Origin: Bacillota bacterium
GTDB taxonomy: Bacteria > Bacillota > Clostridia > Lachnospirales > Cellulosilyticaceae
DNA: 64,000 nucleotides
Direction: 5' to 3'
NCBI GenBank assembly: GCA_023436395.1
Contig: JAEZJJ010000094.1
Location: 25,376 to 89,375, forward strand
Shown here: piece after piece, positions 9,789 through 19,183 of the stretch
Layout: each line of letters starts with the position of its first letter
Position numbering within the stretch: position 1 is the stretch's first letter
Notes under the pieces: generated by a model
The model's input: only the letters and a program-made list of their open reading frames with translations
What the model was told of the DNA's origin: nothing
Database searches by the model: none
Translations under genes and position numbers: made by a program

Positions 9789-10789
9789 TGGATAATACAG
9801 TAAATATTGTTATGTCTTCTAGTAGAGAATATATAGTACATACTTTCATTACCTTGCTTTCAGTATTTGAAAATTCCAGGAATGATATAGTTTATAATGT
9901 TAACATACTACACACCGATATTCCAGGAGATATAGAAGATAAATTTTTGAATATAATAAGCAATAAGTCAAATAATTTCAAAATACAATTTAATAATTTG
10001 AAAAGTAAAATAGATAAAATCTCCTTTATAACTAATAATCATATAAGTAGAGAAACATATTATCGTATTTTATCTCCATATCTATTTAAAGGGAAAAAAA
10101 AGATAATTTATATTGATAGTGATGTTATATTTAAGACAGATATTTCAACTCTTTTTTACGAAGATTTACAAGGAAAAGCAATAGGGGCTACCTATGATAT
10201 AGATTTCATAGGTCAATATTCCATAAAGTATTCCGCTATAAGATACTATAGTAATAATATATTAAAACTAAATCAACCCTATAATTATTTTCAAGCAGGA
10301 GTTTTAATAATAGATACTTATAAATTCTGTGAAAAATACAATTGTGATTATTTATTAAAATATAGTGCAGATAAAAAATATAAATTTGCTGATCAAGATG
10401 TTTTTAATGTATTGTTTGTAAATGATGTGCATCTTTTTTCACAGGATTGGAATGTGGTTACAGACTGCAATAAGATTCGAATAAAAAAAATTATTAAGTA
10501 TGCTCCCAAAGATTTGCAAAGAGAATACTTTGAGGCCAGAAAATCACCTAAGGTTATTCATTTTTCTGGAGAAGAGAAACCATGGATAAGTAAAAATATG
10601 GACTTCTCACAGGAGTACGCTAGATATTTGTCTGATAAGTATACCCGCTTATTTGAGTATAAAAAAGACGTGAATAAAAAGAATAGTCTAAAAAAAGTAA
10701 GTTTGATATTATTACCACAGTTATCTCCTATAAGAGAGTTAATAAAAATAATATACTATAAACTATATTTTGGAGGGAAGATAAAATGA
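9788..10789 (+). CDS. GT8-family glycosyltransferase (LgtC-like)
   Basis: This retaining GT-A transferase of the galactosyl/glucosyl type has 333 residues. It carries the DxD motif in IIYIDSDVIF, NYFQAGVLIID, the DQDVFN motif and a C-terminal HFSGEEKPW, all hallmarks of GT8. A TTG codon lies one position upstream. I chose the ATG at 9788 because it overlaps the TGA of the previous gene. The last ~40 residues are basic and amphipathic and may attach to the membrane. It overlaps rfbF by four bases. It is the first of three GT8 enzymes in the locus. Confidence 0.88.
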   Translation: MDNTVNIVMSSSREYIVHTFITLLSVFENSRNDIVYNVNILHTDIPGDIEDKFLNIISNKSNNFKIQFNNLKSKIDKISFITNNHISRETYYRILSPYLFKGKKKIIYIDSDVIFKTDISTLFYEDLQGKAIGATYDIDFIGQYSIKYSAIRYYSNNILKLNQPYNYFQAGVLIIDTYKFCEKYNCDYLLKYSADKKYKFADQDVFNVLFVNDVHLFSQDWNVVTDCNKIRIKKIIKYAPKDLQREYFEARKSPKVIHFSGEEKPWISKNMDFSQEYARYLSDKYTRLFEYKKDVNKKNSLKKVSLILLPQLSPIRELIKIIYYKLYFGGKIK

Positions 10790-11568
10790 AAGCAGTATTA
10801 TTAGCAGGTGGATTTGGAACAAGAATAAGTGAAGAAAGCCAGTTTAAACCAAAACCAATGGTTGAACTTGGAGGGATGCCAATTTTATGGCATATCATGA
10901 AATTATATTCTCATTATGGTATAAAAGAATTTATAATTTGTGCTGGTTATAAGCAGCATGTTATTAAGGAATATTTTGCAGATTATTTTTTACATACCTC
11001 AGACATAACCTATGACTTTACAAATGGAAAAAATGAGATGATAGTACATCACAATGTATCTGAACCTTGGAAAGTAACAGTTGTTGATACAGGATTAAAT
11101 ACAATGACTGGTGGCCGTGTAAAACGTATTAGGGAATACCTTGATGGTGAACCATTTATGCTAACTTATGGAGACGGTGTTGCTGATGTTAATATTGATA
11201 GATTATTAGACTTCCATAATTCTCATGGCAAAATGGTTACTATGTCTGCATATAATGCAGGCCAAAGGTTTGGGGTCCTTGATATTGATGATAATGGACA
11301 TATTAATGAATTTAGAGAGAAAACAAAAGGTGATGGAAACTTAATAAATATTGGTTATATGGTTTGTCAGCCGGAATTTATCGATTATATTGAAGATGAT
11401 AAAACAGTTCTCGAAAAGCAGCCTTTTGAAAGAATAGCAAAATTAGGAGAATTAATGGCATATAAACATGAAGGTTTTTGGCAATGTATGGATACTATTC
11501 GTGAAAAAGAGCAATTAGAAGAACTAATTACAAAAGGTAAAGCACCTTGGAAAGTGTGGGAAAGATAA
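10786..11568 (+). CDS. rfbF: Glucose-1-phosphate cytidylyltransferase
   Basis: The enzyme makes CDP-glucose from CTP and glucose 1-phosphate, the entry to CDP-linked 6-deoxy and 3,6-dideoxyhexoses. At 260 residues it matches the family length. Motifs seen are LLAGGFGTRISEES (residues 5-18), KPKPMVELGG (21-30), and the metal-binding YGDGVADV (128-135). The C-terminal GFWQCMDTIREKEQLEEL is characteristic of the cytidylyltransferase rather than RmlA. It is followed, with coupled translation, by rfbG. The assignment is strong. Confidence 0.95.
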   Translation: MKAVLLAGGFGTRISEESQFKPKPMVELGGMPILWHIMKLYSHYGIKEFIICAGYKQHVIKEYFADYFLHTSDITYDFTNGKNEMIVHHNVSEPWKVTVVDTGLNTMTGGRVKRIREYLDGEPFMLTYGDGVADVNIDRLLDFHNSHGKMVTMSAYNAGQRFGVLDIDDNGHINEFREKTKGDGNLINIGYMVCQPEFIDYIEDDKTVLEKQPFERIAKLGELMAYKHEGFWQCMDTIREKEQLEELITKGKAPWKVWER

Positions 11569-12629
11569 TGAATAACTTATCATTTTATAAAGACAAAAAG
11601 GTTTTAATTACAGGACATACAGGGTTTAAAGGAACATGGCTTAGTAAAATGCTTGTAAATGCAGGAGCAATTGTTACTGGATATAGCTTAACACCTCCAA
11701 CACAACCCAACTTATTTGATATTTCTGGCTTAAATGGAAAGATGACAAGTATCATTGGCGATATTAGAGACTTTGAAAAGCTTAAAGAGGTATTTGATAG
11801 TTCACAACCTGAAATAGTTTTTCATCTTGCAGCACAACCTATAGTTCGTGATAGCTATAAGGATCCTCGTTATACTTATGACACAAATGTTATGGGTACT
11901 GTAAACTTACTTGAATGTGTAAGATTGAGTTCATGTGTTAGAAGTGTCCTTAATGTTACGACGGATAAAGTCTATCAAAATAATGAATGGTGTTGGGGGT
12001 ATAGAGAAAATGAACCTTTAGATGGCTTCGACCCTTATTCAAATAGTAAAAGTTGTTCTGAGCTTGTAACCCACAGCTATAGAAATAGTTTTTTTGCTGA
12101 TGGTAATGTTGCCATTTCAACTGCAAGAGCAGGTAATGTAATAGGTGGTGGCGATTTTGCAAATGATAGGATAATTCCAGATTGTGTACGAGCTATGAAA
12201 GACAATAAAACGATTATAGTTCGAAATCCATATTCTACAAGGCCTTATCAACATGTTCTTGAGCCCCTATATGTATATTTGACTATTGCTCAGAAACAAT
12301 ATGAGGATATAAAATATGCAGATTATTATAATGTTGGGCCAGATGACTGTGATTGTGTGACAACAGGCGACCTTGTAGATTTATTTTGTAAATATTGGGG
12401 AGAAAATGCTAAGTGGCAGAATGTTGCTGAAGCAAATGCACCGCATGAAGCTAATTTCTTGAAATTGGATTGCAGTAAGATTAAGTCCGTATTCGGGTGG
12501 AAACCACACTGGCATATAGCAGATGCTATAGAAAAAACCGTAGAATGGAGTAAGGTATATTTAGCGGGAGAAGATGTAAGTGCAATGATGGAAAGGCAAA
12601 TTAAGCAGTATTTGGAGGAAGGAATATGA
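11568..12629 (+). CDS. rfbG: CDP-glucose 4,6-dehydratase
   Basis: An extended SDR enzyme that converts CDP-glucose to CDP-4-keto-6-deoxyglucose with bound NAD. Seen from the chosen start: the nucleotide loop TGHTGFKGTW (15-24), the TTDKVYQN segment (131-138) and the catalytic YSNSK (Y157, K161). The frame is open seven codons upstream, inside rfbF. I chose the ATG at 11568 because it overlaps the rfbF stop (TAATG) and leaves ten residues before the first strand, as in known RfbG proteins. It is followed by overlapping ATGA coupling to the SDR gene. Confidence 0.95.
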   Translation: MNNLSFYKDKKVLITGHTGFKGTWLSKMLVNAGAIVTGYSLTPPTQPNLFDISGLNGKMTSIIGDIRDFEKLKEVFDSSQPEIVFHLAAQPIVRDSYKDPRYTYDTNVMGTVNLLECVRLSSCVRSVLNVTTDKVYQNNEWCWGYRENEPLDGFDPYSNSKSCSELVTHSYRNSFFADGNVAISTARAGNVIGGGDFANDRIIPDCVRAMKDNKTIIVRNPYSTRPYQHVLEPLYVYLTIAQKQYEDIKYADYYNVGPDDCDCVTTGDLVDLFCKYWGENAKWQNVAEANAPHEANFLKLDCSKIKSVFGWKPHWHIADAIEKTVEWSKVYLAGEDVSAMMERQIKQYLEEGI

Positions 12630-13531
12630 AAAAGGCTATAGTTACTGGCGCAAATGGATTTGTTGGCTCTGCGTTGGTAAGAGAATTAGTTACACAAGGG
12701 GTAGAAGTAATTGCATTAGATCTTACTAGAACTAACGATGCTCTTCCTGAAGGTATTCGTTTTATACCACATCAATTAGAAAATTCTAAAGCATTGGTTG
12801 AGTTAATTTCTGATAGAGATATAGATGCATTTTATCATTTTGCGTGGGCAGGATCGGCAGGAGGAGAGAGGGCTAATACTTCATTACAATTGCAAAATGC
12901 CCAGTGGACAGTTGATTGCCTACGTGCAGCAAAAGAGATTGGGTGTAAACGCTTTATATGTGCTGGAAGTATTATGGAGCATGAAACAATTGCTGCTGCT
13001 TATAAACAAGGAAACAAGCCTGGCCTTGGTTATATTTATGGCAGTGGTAAATTGGTTGCACATACAATGTGCATGTGTGTTGCTGCTGATATAGGCATTG
13101 ACCTGGTATGGGCTGAAATTACAAATGCATATGGTGTAGGAGAAAAAAGCCCAAGGATGGTCAATACTACAATAAGAAAAGTAATTAACGGTGAATCTCC
13201 ACAATTTACTGCAGGCACACAAAATTATGATTTTGTGTATATAGATGATGTAGCAAGAGCATTTTACTTGATTGGTAAAAATGGCAAACCATTTCATGAA
13301 TATTTAATTGGCAGTTCTACAGCAAGACCACTCAAAGAATTTTTGCTTGAAATGAAATCTTCTATTGCTCCAGATTTAGATTTTATTTTTGGAGATGTTC
13401 CATTTACAGGAATAGACTTGCCACTTGAAAAATTTGACTGTTCACAAACAGAAAAGGATACAGGATTTAAAGCTCAAATAAGTTTTGCTGAAGGTGTAAA
13501 GAGAACCATGGAATGGTTAAAGGAGAACTAG
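12626..13531 (+). CDS. NAD(P)-dependent SDR, probable CDP-4-keto-deoxyhexose reductase/epimerase
   Basis: This extended short-chain dehydrogenase of 301 residues has the loop TGANGFVG (7-14) and catalytic Y138-x3-K142 in YIYGSGK. The HFAWAGSAGGERAN segment after the third strand is frequent in reductases acting on NDP-4-keto sugars. Its position between rfbG and an RmlC-like epimerase fits a last-step 4-ketoreductase of a CDP-deoxyhexose pathway, comparable to AscF or RfbJ. It could also act on a dTDP sugar, since rmlA and rmlB lie downstream. ATGA overlap with rfbG; AGGAGGAAGG ribosome site. Confidence 0.75.
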   Translation: MKKAIVTGANGFVGSALVRELVTQGVEVIALDLTRTNDALPEGIRFIPHQLENSKALVELISDRDIDAFYHFAWAGSAGGERANTSLQLQNAQWTVDCLRAAKEIGCKRFICAGSIMEHETIAAAYKQGNKPGLGYIYGSGKLVAHTMCMCVAADIGIDLVWAEITNAYGVGEKSPRMVNTTIRKVINGESPQFTAGTQNYDFVYIDDVARAFYLIGKNGKPFHEYLIGSSTARPLKEFLLEMKSSIAPDLDFIFGDVPFTGIDLPLEKFDCSQTEKDTGFKAQISFAEGVKRTMEWLKEN

Positions 13532-13532
13532 G

Positions 13533-14108
13533 ATGATACAAAAATTTGAGTTTAAAGAAACAGAAATAAAAGGTCTTATAGAAATTAATTCATTTAATGC
13601 TGATGATAACAGAGGATGTTTTACAAAGGACTATTCTAAAGAAGTATTTGAAGCAAATGGTATAAAGCATGACCTTATGGAAGTGTTTTATACCACTTCC
13701 TACAAAGGAGTAATAAGAGCGTTGCATTTCCAAAGAGTTATGCAACAAGCAAAACTTGTAAGATGTATAACTGGTCATATATATGATGTTGTTGTGGATT
13801 TGAGAAAGGATAGCCCAACATTTAAAAAATGGCTTGGATTTGATCTTATAGGAGAAAAACATAATCAAGTTCTTGTACCAGAAGGTTGTGCTCATGGTTA
13901 CTTAGTGCTAGAAGATTCAATCGTTTCTTATAAGTGCGGGGAGAAGTTCTATGGCGAATATGATGATGGGATCAAATGGAATGATAAAGATATTAATATT
14001 CAATGGCCAATAGATAAAGTGGGCGGTGAAGAGAAACTCATATTTTCTGAGAAAGATAAAAATCTTCAAACTTTTGATGAGTTTATGGAAAGATACGGCG
14101 GGTTTTAA
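13533..14108 (+). CDS. RmlC-like NDP-4-keto-6-deoxyhexose epimerase
   Basis: A cupin-fold epimerase of 191 residues. Seen are GCFTKDYS, RALHFQ with the catalytic-base histidine at position 65, GHIYDVVVDLRKDSPTFKKW, and VPEGCAHGYLVLED. RmlC normally shows RGLHYQ, so this is a divergent member. In this setting (RfbF, RfbG, SDR, RfbH) it may be the CDP-sugar C5 epimerase, like AscE of ascarylose synthesis. It may alternatively serve as RmlC for the dTDP-sugar genes at 27-29 kb, because no other rmlC is present. The ribosome site is AAAGGAG. Confidence 0.8.
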   Translation: MIQKFEFKETEIKGLIEINSFNADDNRGCFTKDYSKEVFEANGIKHDLMEVFYTTSYKGVIRALHFQRVMQQAKLVRCITGHIYDVVVDLRKDSPTFKKWLGFDLIGEKHNQVLVPEGCAHGYLVLEDSIVSYKCGEKFYGEYDDGIKWNDKDINIQWPIDKVGGEEKLIFSEKDKNLQTFDEFMERYGGF

Positions 14109-14110
14109 TT

Positions 14111-15238
14111 ATGTTAGCTAAAAACATATCTTTGAATGAGTTTATGGAAACACATTGTAAAGATAAAGAGTATCTTGAACAAGGTAATCTACATAAAATG
14201 TTTGATAGTAATTCGTGTAATATATGTATCGTTTCAAGTAATGAATATGCGCCATTTGCTGCCGTAACACTTCAATCTATTATAGCTAATGCAAGTGATA
14301 AAAATAATTATGATATAGTAGTCTTCACAGATGATATGGAATATGTGAACAGGGAAAAACTTTATAAAATGGTAATAGGCATAAATAATATTTCTATTAG
14401 GATATGTAATATTACCTATTTGATTAAGAATATGAAATTTTTTACGTGGTCACATTTTACTGGACAAACATATTATCGATTATTAATACCTATTTTATTA
14501 AAAGAGTATACTAAAGTTTTATATTTAGATAGTGATACAGTTGTGAATAACGACGTGGCAATTTTATATAATGAGGATATTAGTGGCTATTTATTTGGAG
14601 CGGCGTATGATACACATGTCATTTCATTTTGTAGTAGAACACCTGCTTTAGAGCAGTTAGAATACAATAAGAATATCCTTAATATGGAAGATCCTCTCAA
14701 TTATTTTCAATTGGGTGTTTGTTTATATAATCTTGAGGAAATTAGAAAAAAATATAAAGAGGATTATTTTATTAATGAAGCACAAAGAAGTAAATTAAGA
14801 TGGCTTGATCAGGATTTAATTAATAAATTATGTAATAAGGATATAAAGAAGATTAGTAATAGATGGAATGTAATGATAGCCAATAACCCAGGTTCACTTG
14901 ATGAAGCCCTATTACCAGATAAGCTGATAAAAGAATATTTAGATGCTAGAAATAATCCCTACATTATACATTATATAGGAAAAGCAATCCCCTGTTTTAC
15001 CCAAACACCCGATATGTACTCATATTTCTGGAGGTATGCAAGGGAGACAGAATATTACGAGATAATTTTGCAAAAAATGTATAAAAGTATCATAGACGAT
15101 AGTATGAATCAGAAAAAAAGTGTATTAAAAGTAGGAAGACTATTTTTTATGAGTATTATTAATATCTGCCTACCTAAAGGAAGTAAGCTAAGAATAAAAG
15201 TGAAAAATTTTATATTTAAACTTAAGTCTTGGAAATAA
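14111..15238 (+). CDS. GT8-family glycosyltransferase, paralogue 1
   Basis: At 375 residues it has a ~35-residue N-terminal extension before the GT-A core. It shows IVSSNEYAPFAAVTLQS, the DxD site VLYLDSDTVVN, NYFQLGVCLYN, WLDQDLIN and a C-terminal HYIGKAIPC. It is closely related to the next gene (same blocks in the same order, including RWNVMIAN), so the pair arose by tandem duplication. The C-terminal ~40 residues (from KSVLKVGRLF) are basic and hydrophobic. Sugar specificity unknown. Only two bases separate it from the epimerase gene, and its ribosome site is weak, which suggests coupled translation. Confidence 0.87.
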   Translation: MLAKNISLNEFMETHCKDKEYLEQGNLHKMFDSNSCNICIVSSNEYAPFAAVTLQSIIANASDKNNYDIVVFTDDMEYVNREKLYKMVIGINNISIRICNITYLIKNMKFFTWSHFTGQTYYRLLIPILLKEYTKVLYLDSDTVVNNDVAILYNEDISGYLFGAAYDTHVISFCSRTPALEQLEYNKNILNMEDPLNYFQLGVCLYNLEEIRKKYKEDYFINEAQRSKLRWLDQDLINKLCNKDIKKISNRWNVMIANNPGSLDEALLPDKLIKEYLDARNNPYIIHYIGKAIPCFTQTPDMYSYFWRYARETEYYEIILQKMYKSIIDDSMNQKKSVLKVGRLFFMSIINICLPKGSKLRIKVKNFIFKLKSWK

Positions 15239-15259
15239 TACTAAAAGGAGTTAGAGGTT

Positions 15260-16444
15260 ATGAAGTATTCAGTGCATAGGAGCTTAGACGAGCTATATAA
15301 GGAAGAGAGCAACAGAGAAGATATCTGTACAAATATAGAACCTGTATTCGAAAAGGTAGATGCCGCTATATGTATTGTTTCAAGCAATGAGTATACACCA
15401 TTTGCATCAGTAGTTATTCAATCAATAATTGAAAATGTGGATCAGAATAAGTACTATGATATAGTTGTGTTTACAGATGATATGTATATTTACAATAGGG
15501 TAAGACTTGAAAAACAAGCGTACAAACTGCCAAATGTAAGTATTCGTGTTATGGATATATCAAAAATTATTGAGGATATGGATTTCTATACATGGGCTCA
15601 ATTTACGCCTAATACATATTATCGTTTACTTGCACCAGATTTATTCTGTAATTATGAAAAAGTAATATATTTAGATTCAGACATAGTTGTTAATCATGAT
15701 ATAGCTGATTTGTACAGTATTGATTTGGAAGACTATTATATGGCTGCAGCTTATGATACCCATGTAGTTGCCTATTGTACTCAAAATCCACCCTTGGAGC
15801 AAAGAGAGTATAATATGCAAACTTTAAAAATGAAGAGTCCTGAGAAGTATTTTCAAGCTGGCATTGCATTATATAACGTTAAATTATTAAATGAAACATT
15901 TGAAAAGGGATATTTAATTAATGAAGCTACAAAAGTAAAGCTTAAATGGCTAGACCAAGACTTAGTAAACATGTTATTTCAAGATAAGATTAAGAGGTTA
16001 CCTAATAGATGGAATGTAATGATAGCAAATGTTCCCCATGCTACAGATGAATATTATCTACCAGCTGATTTAAGAAAAGAGTATTATGAGGCTAGGCTTG
16101 ACCCTTATATAATACATTATGTAGGTAAAGCTATTCCTTGTTTTGCTGAAGAACCAGATTTATTTGAATACTTTTGGATATATGCTAGAAAAACTTGTTT
16201 CTATGAAGTCCTTTTACAGAAGATGTGCAGAAAAAATGCAGAGTATGAAATTATGCCGCATATTCATGAGCTTTATAAGAAATGTAATTGTATAGATAAT
16301 ACATATATTACTAAAAAATCAAAGATTAAGGCCATAATTAAAAGAATAGTTATGATGATAGTTAATGTTATTCTCCCTAAAGGATCTAAGATAAGATATT
16401 CTTTCAAGATGAAATATTTTAGATTAAGGGGTTGGGATATATAA
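15260..16444 (+). CDS. GT8-family glycosyltransferase, paralogue 2
   Basis: The 394-residue paralogue of the preceding enzyme shares ICIVSSNEYTPFAS, the DxD site VIYLDSDIVVN, KYFQAGIALYN, WLDQDLVN, RWNVMIAN and HYVGKAIPCF. A GGAG site lies ten bases before the ATG. The C-terminus again ends in a basic-hydrophobic tail with the block LPKGSKIRY, matching LPKGSKLRI in paralogue 1. Two near-identical domain layouts side by side suggest addition of two similar hexoses or divergence in acceptor choice. Confidence 0.87.
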   Translation: MKYSVHRSLDELYKEESNREDICTNIEPVFEKVDAAICIVSSNEYTPFASVVIQSIIENVDQNKYYDIVVFTDDMYIYNRVRLEKQAYKLPNVSIRVMDISKIIEDMDFYTWAQFTPNTYYRLLAPDLFCNYEKVIYLDSDIVVNHDIADLYSIDLEDYYMAAAYDTHVVAYCTQNPPLEQREYNMQTLKMKSPEKYFQAGIALYNVKLLNETFEKGYLINEATKVKLKWLDQDLVNMLFQDKIKRLPNRWNVMIANVPHATDEYYLPADLRKEYYEARLDPYIIHYVGKAIPCFAEEPDLFEYFWIYARKTCFYEVLLQKMCRKNAEYEIMPHIHELYKKCNCIDNTYITKKSKIKAIIKRIVMMIVNVILPKGSKIRYSFKMKYFRLRGWDI

Positions 16445-16477
16445 AAGTGTAACTACTTGTGAAGGAGAGTATATAAG

Positions 16478-19081
16478 ATGTCATTAGTTGTTTCAAATGA
16501 TAAATGTACAGGCTGTTTAGCTTGTGTGCAGAGTTGTCCCCATAACTCAATACAAGTGCATCTTGATAAGTGCGGCTATAAGATCCCAATAATAAATGAT
16601 GAAACATGTTTAAAATGTAATAAATGTATACAAGTTTGCCCCGTATTAAATAATAAATTTAGTTTTAATAATAAAGAGGATATAGTATGCTATGCTGCAA
16701 TAGGTGATGATAGAGTAAGGGAAAAGAGCTCATCAGGTGGAGTATTTCCTCTCATTGCAGAAAATTTTTTGAAGGAAGGTGGCATTGTATTTGGGGCTAC
16801 CATTGATAAGAATTTTAAAACGAAGCATGTAGGTATAGATGAAGTATCTAAATTGCTACTTCTACAGGGCTCAAAATATACTCAAAGTGATACGAGTAAT
16901 AGCTATATACAAGCTAAGTACTATTTGGACTTAGGGAAGAGGGTGTTGTTTTCGGGGACTCCTTGTCAGATAGCGGCATTATATAATTTCTTACCTAGGA
17001 AGTATGACAATCTATATACGATAGATGTATTATGTCATGGAGTGCTATCTGAAGAATATCTTTTAGACTATATAAATTGCTGTGAGGATCTAAAAGAGAT
17101 TAGGAGTATTCATTTTAGAGATAAAAATGAAGGATGGAGAGCTGACACATTATCGTTTGAAAATAAGAATGGACAAAGGATAACACATCATTATAGTAAT
17201 AGTCTATTAGAACAGGGATTCCATAAGAATCTATTGTTACGTGAGGCTTGTTACGATTGTAAGTTTGCCAGTATACCAAGGAGTGCAGATATTTCATTAG
17301 GGGACTTTTGGGAGATAGATAAGTTTGCTACTGAATTAGATGATAAGAAAGGAACAAGTCTTATTTTAGTAAATAATAAAAAAGGACAAGAACTACTAGA
17401 CGGCATTGTGAGTCAATGCAGGATAATCAAGCAAGTGCCAGCTGAGTATGCTGTGAATAACAATAGATTAAATAATAAGATAGAAAAATCAGCATCTAGA
17501 AATAGATATAAAGAGCTTTTAAACAAGTATTCTTATTACAAGGGAAGTGAATATGTGATACAAGATAAATATGATATTGGTTTAATAGGTTGCTGGACAG
17601 TAGAGAATCATGGATCAAATCTTTCATATTATGCTCTATATAAAATTATAATGGACTTGGGGCTTGAACCATTGCTTATTGAACGGCCATTAAGTTCTAT
17701 TTGGAAACCAAATCAAGATTTTAAAGGTTTCAAGAAAAATCCTTATAGAGAATGTGATCAGTTTATAATCTATGAGGATAAAATACAAATGACAGAGTTA
17801 AATAATAAATGTGATACTTTTTTATTGGGATCAGATCAGCTTTTATACCATGATTTATATAATGCCTTTGATAAGTTTATTGATATGAGTTATATAAATA
17901 ATGATAAAAAAAAGATTGGTTTTGGGTTATCTCTTGGAAGAAAAAAGTTTGAAGGTACAGAGCAACAGCGACAAAATCTGTCTTATTGGTTAAAAAAATA
18001 CGATTTTATTTCGGTTAGGGAAGATAGTGCTGTTGCTGTTTTGAAACAGACATTTGGAGTTGACGCTACAAATGTGTTAGATCCAGTATTTTTATGTGAT
18101 TATAGGTATTATATGGAGTTAATAGAACAAGGTAGCGTAGTTTCTACTAAGAAGTATATAGCTTGTTATATTTTAGACCCTACCAAGCAAAAAGAAGAGG
18201 TAATAAGAGGTATAGCTGAGAAGTTTAGTATGGACTATCACGTATTTACAGATGTTGCACATAAAAGAGAAAATATTGAAAACATGTGGGATATTGAAGC
18301 TATTGATACAAGTGCAAATGAAGATTGGTTACGGGGAATTAGTGAGTCAGAATTTTTCATAACGGATTCATTTCACGGAGTATGCTTTGCAATAATTTTT
18401 AGAAAACAATTTATTTGTATTGGAAATTATTATAGAGGTATCGAAAGGTTCAGTTCTCTATTAGGACAACTTGATTTATTAGATTATATAGTAGCATCAC
18501 CTGATGATATTATAAAGAGTAAGAAAGTATTTAAACCTATAGATTATGAAAAAGTACATATTAAGTTAGAAAAAATGAAAAGTAATTCAATGGCATGGCT
18601 GAAAAATGCTCTAAGTTCACAATTGGATAAACATATTGATGTATATGATGTGATAAATAATCAGTTATTTGAAACTACAAGAGAACAAAAATTAATGAGT
18701 GGCTTAGTTAATGATTTACATATTCGGCTTATAAAACTTGAAGGACTGTATAAGCGTATAGATAGACAAGAGAAGAAAACAGATAAACTTGAGCAACTAT
18801 ATGAACGAATTGATCGACTTGAAGAGATATATACACGAATGGATACACAAGAAGAAAAAATAAATAATCTTGAACATTTGTACGAGCGAATTGATAGGCT
18901 AGAAGAAATATATACACGAATGGATACACAAGAAGAAAAAGTAAATAATCTTGAGCATTTGTACGACCGAATCGATAGGCTAGAAGAGATACATACACGA
19001 ATGGATACACAAGAAATAAAAGTAAATAATCTTGAGCATTTGTATGAGCGAATTGATAGATTAGAAGATGTATATAAATGA
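16478..19081 (+). CDS. Ferredoxin / F420-dehydrogenase-beta-like / polysaccharide pyruvyl transferase fusion
   Basis: Three recognisable parts and a repeat tail make 867 residues. Residues 1-60 hold two 4Fe-4S clusters (C10-x2-C13-x2-C16-x3-C20 and C44-x2-C47-x2-C50-x3-C54). Residues ~75-340 match the coenzyme F420 hydrogenase/dehydrogenase beta family (SSSGGVFPLI, LFSGTPCQIAALYN). Residues ~368-700 match the polysaccharide pyruvyl transferase family (IGCWTVENHGSNLSYYALY, FLLGSDQL, ITDSFHGVCFAI). The last ~115 residues are coiled coil made of a 27-residue repeat. Related two-domain proteins occur in glycan clusters of Clostridia, and the redox chemistry is not established. A TGA ends the frame inside the repeat, and the frame continues 26 codons to TAG at 19160, so the tail looks truncated. 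Confidence 0.85.
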   Translation: MSLVVSNDKCTGCLACVQSCPHNSIQVHLDKCGYKIPIINDETCLKCNKCIQVCPVLNNKFSFNNKEDIVCYAAIGDDRVREKSSSGGVFPLIAENFLKEGGIVFGATIDKNFKTKHVGIDEVSKLLLLQGSKYTQSDTSNSYIQAKYYLDLGKRVLFSGTPCQIAALYNFLPRKYDNLYTIDVLCHGVLSEEYLLDYINCCEDLKEIRSIHFRDKNEGWRADTLSFENKNGQRITHHYSNSLLEQGFHKNLLLREACYDCKFASIPRSADISLGDFWEIDKFATELDDKKGTSLILVNNKKGQELLDGIVSQCRIIKQVPAEYAVNNNRLNNKIEKSASRNRYKELLNKYSYYKGSEYVIQDKYDIGLIGCWTVENHGSNLSYYALYKIIMDLGLEPLLIERPLSSIWKPNQDFKGFKKNPYRECDQFIIYEDKIQMTELNNKCDTFLLGSDQLLYHDLYNAFDKFIDMSYINNDKKKIGFGLSLGRKKFEGTEQQRQNLSYWLKKYDFISVREDSAVAVLKQTFGVDATNVLDPVFLCDYRYYMELIEQGSVVSTKKYIACYILDPTKQKEEVIRGIAEKFSMDYHVFTDVAHKRENIENMWDIEAIDTSANEDWLRGISESEFFITDSFHGVCFAIIFRKQFICIGNYYRGIERFSSLLGQLDLLDYIVASPDDIIKSKKVFKPIDYEKVHIKLEKMKSNSMAWLKNALSSQLDKHIDVYDVINNQLFETTREQKLMSGLVNDLHIRLIKLEGLYKRIDRQEKKTDKLEQLYERIDRLEEIYTRMDTQEEKINNLEHLYERIDRLEEIYTRMDTQEEKVNNLEHLYDRIDRLEEIHTRMDTQEIKVNNLEHLYERIDRLEDVYK

Positions 19082-19162
19082 GTAGATACAAAAAAAGAAA
19101 AGGTAGATAACCTTGAATGTTTGTATGAACAAATTGACAAATTTAATAAACTCTATAAATAG
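18797..19162 (+). repeat. 81-bp tandem repeat encoding a coiled coil
   Basis: Units start at 18797, 18878, 18959, 19040 and 19121. The first three are complete and nearly identical (protein block LYERIDRLEEIYTRMDTQEE plus KINNLEH). The fourth and fifth are diverged and lie partly beyond the TGA at 19079. The period is 27 residues. The unit number may vary between strains. Confidence 0.9.
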
Positions 19163-19183
19163 GATAAAAGGAGAATAAGATTT

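Noticed and set aside
18661..19140. A long reverse-strand open frame with serine/cysteine repeats
   Set aside because: It is the complement of the 81-bp coiled-coil repeat; a repeat without stops on one strand easily opens the other.
18797..19162. CRISPR-like array
   Set aside because: The units are adjacent, in frame with a coding sequence and without spacers.
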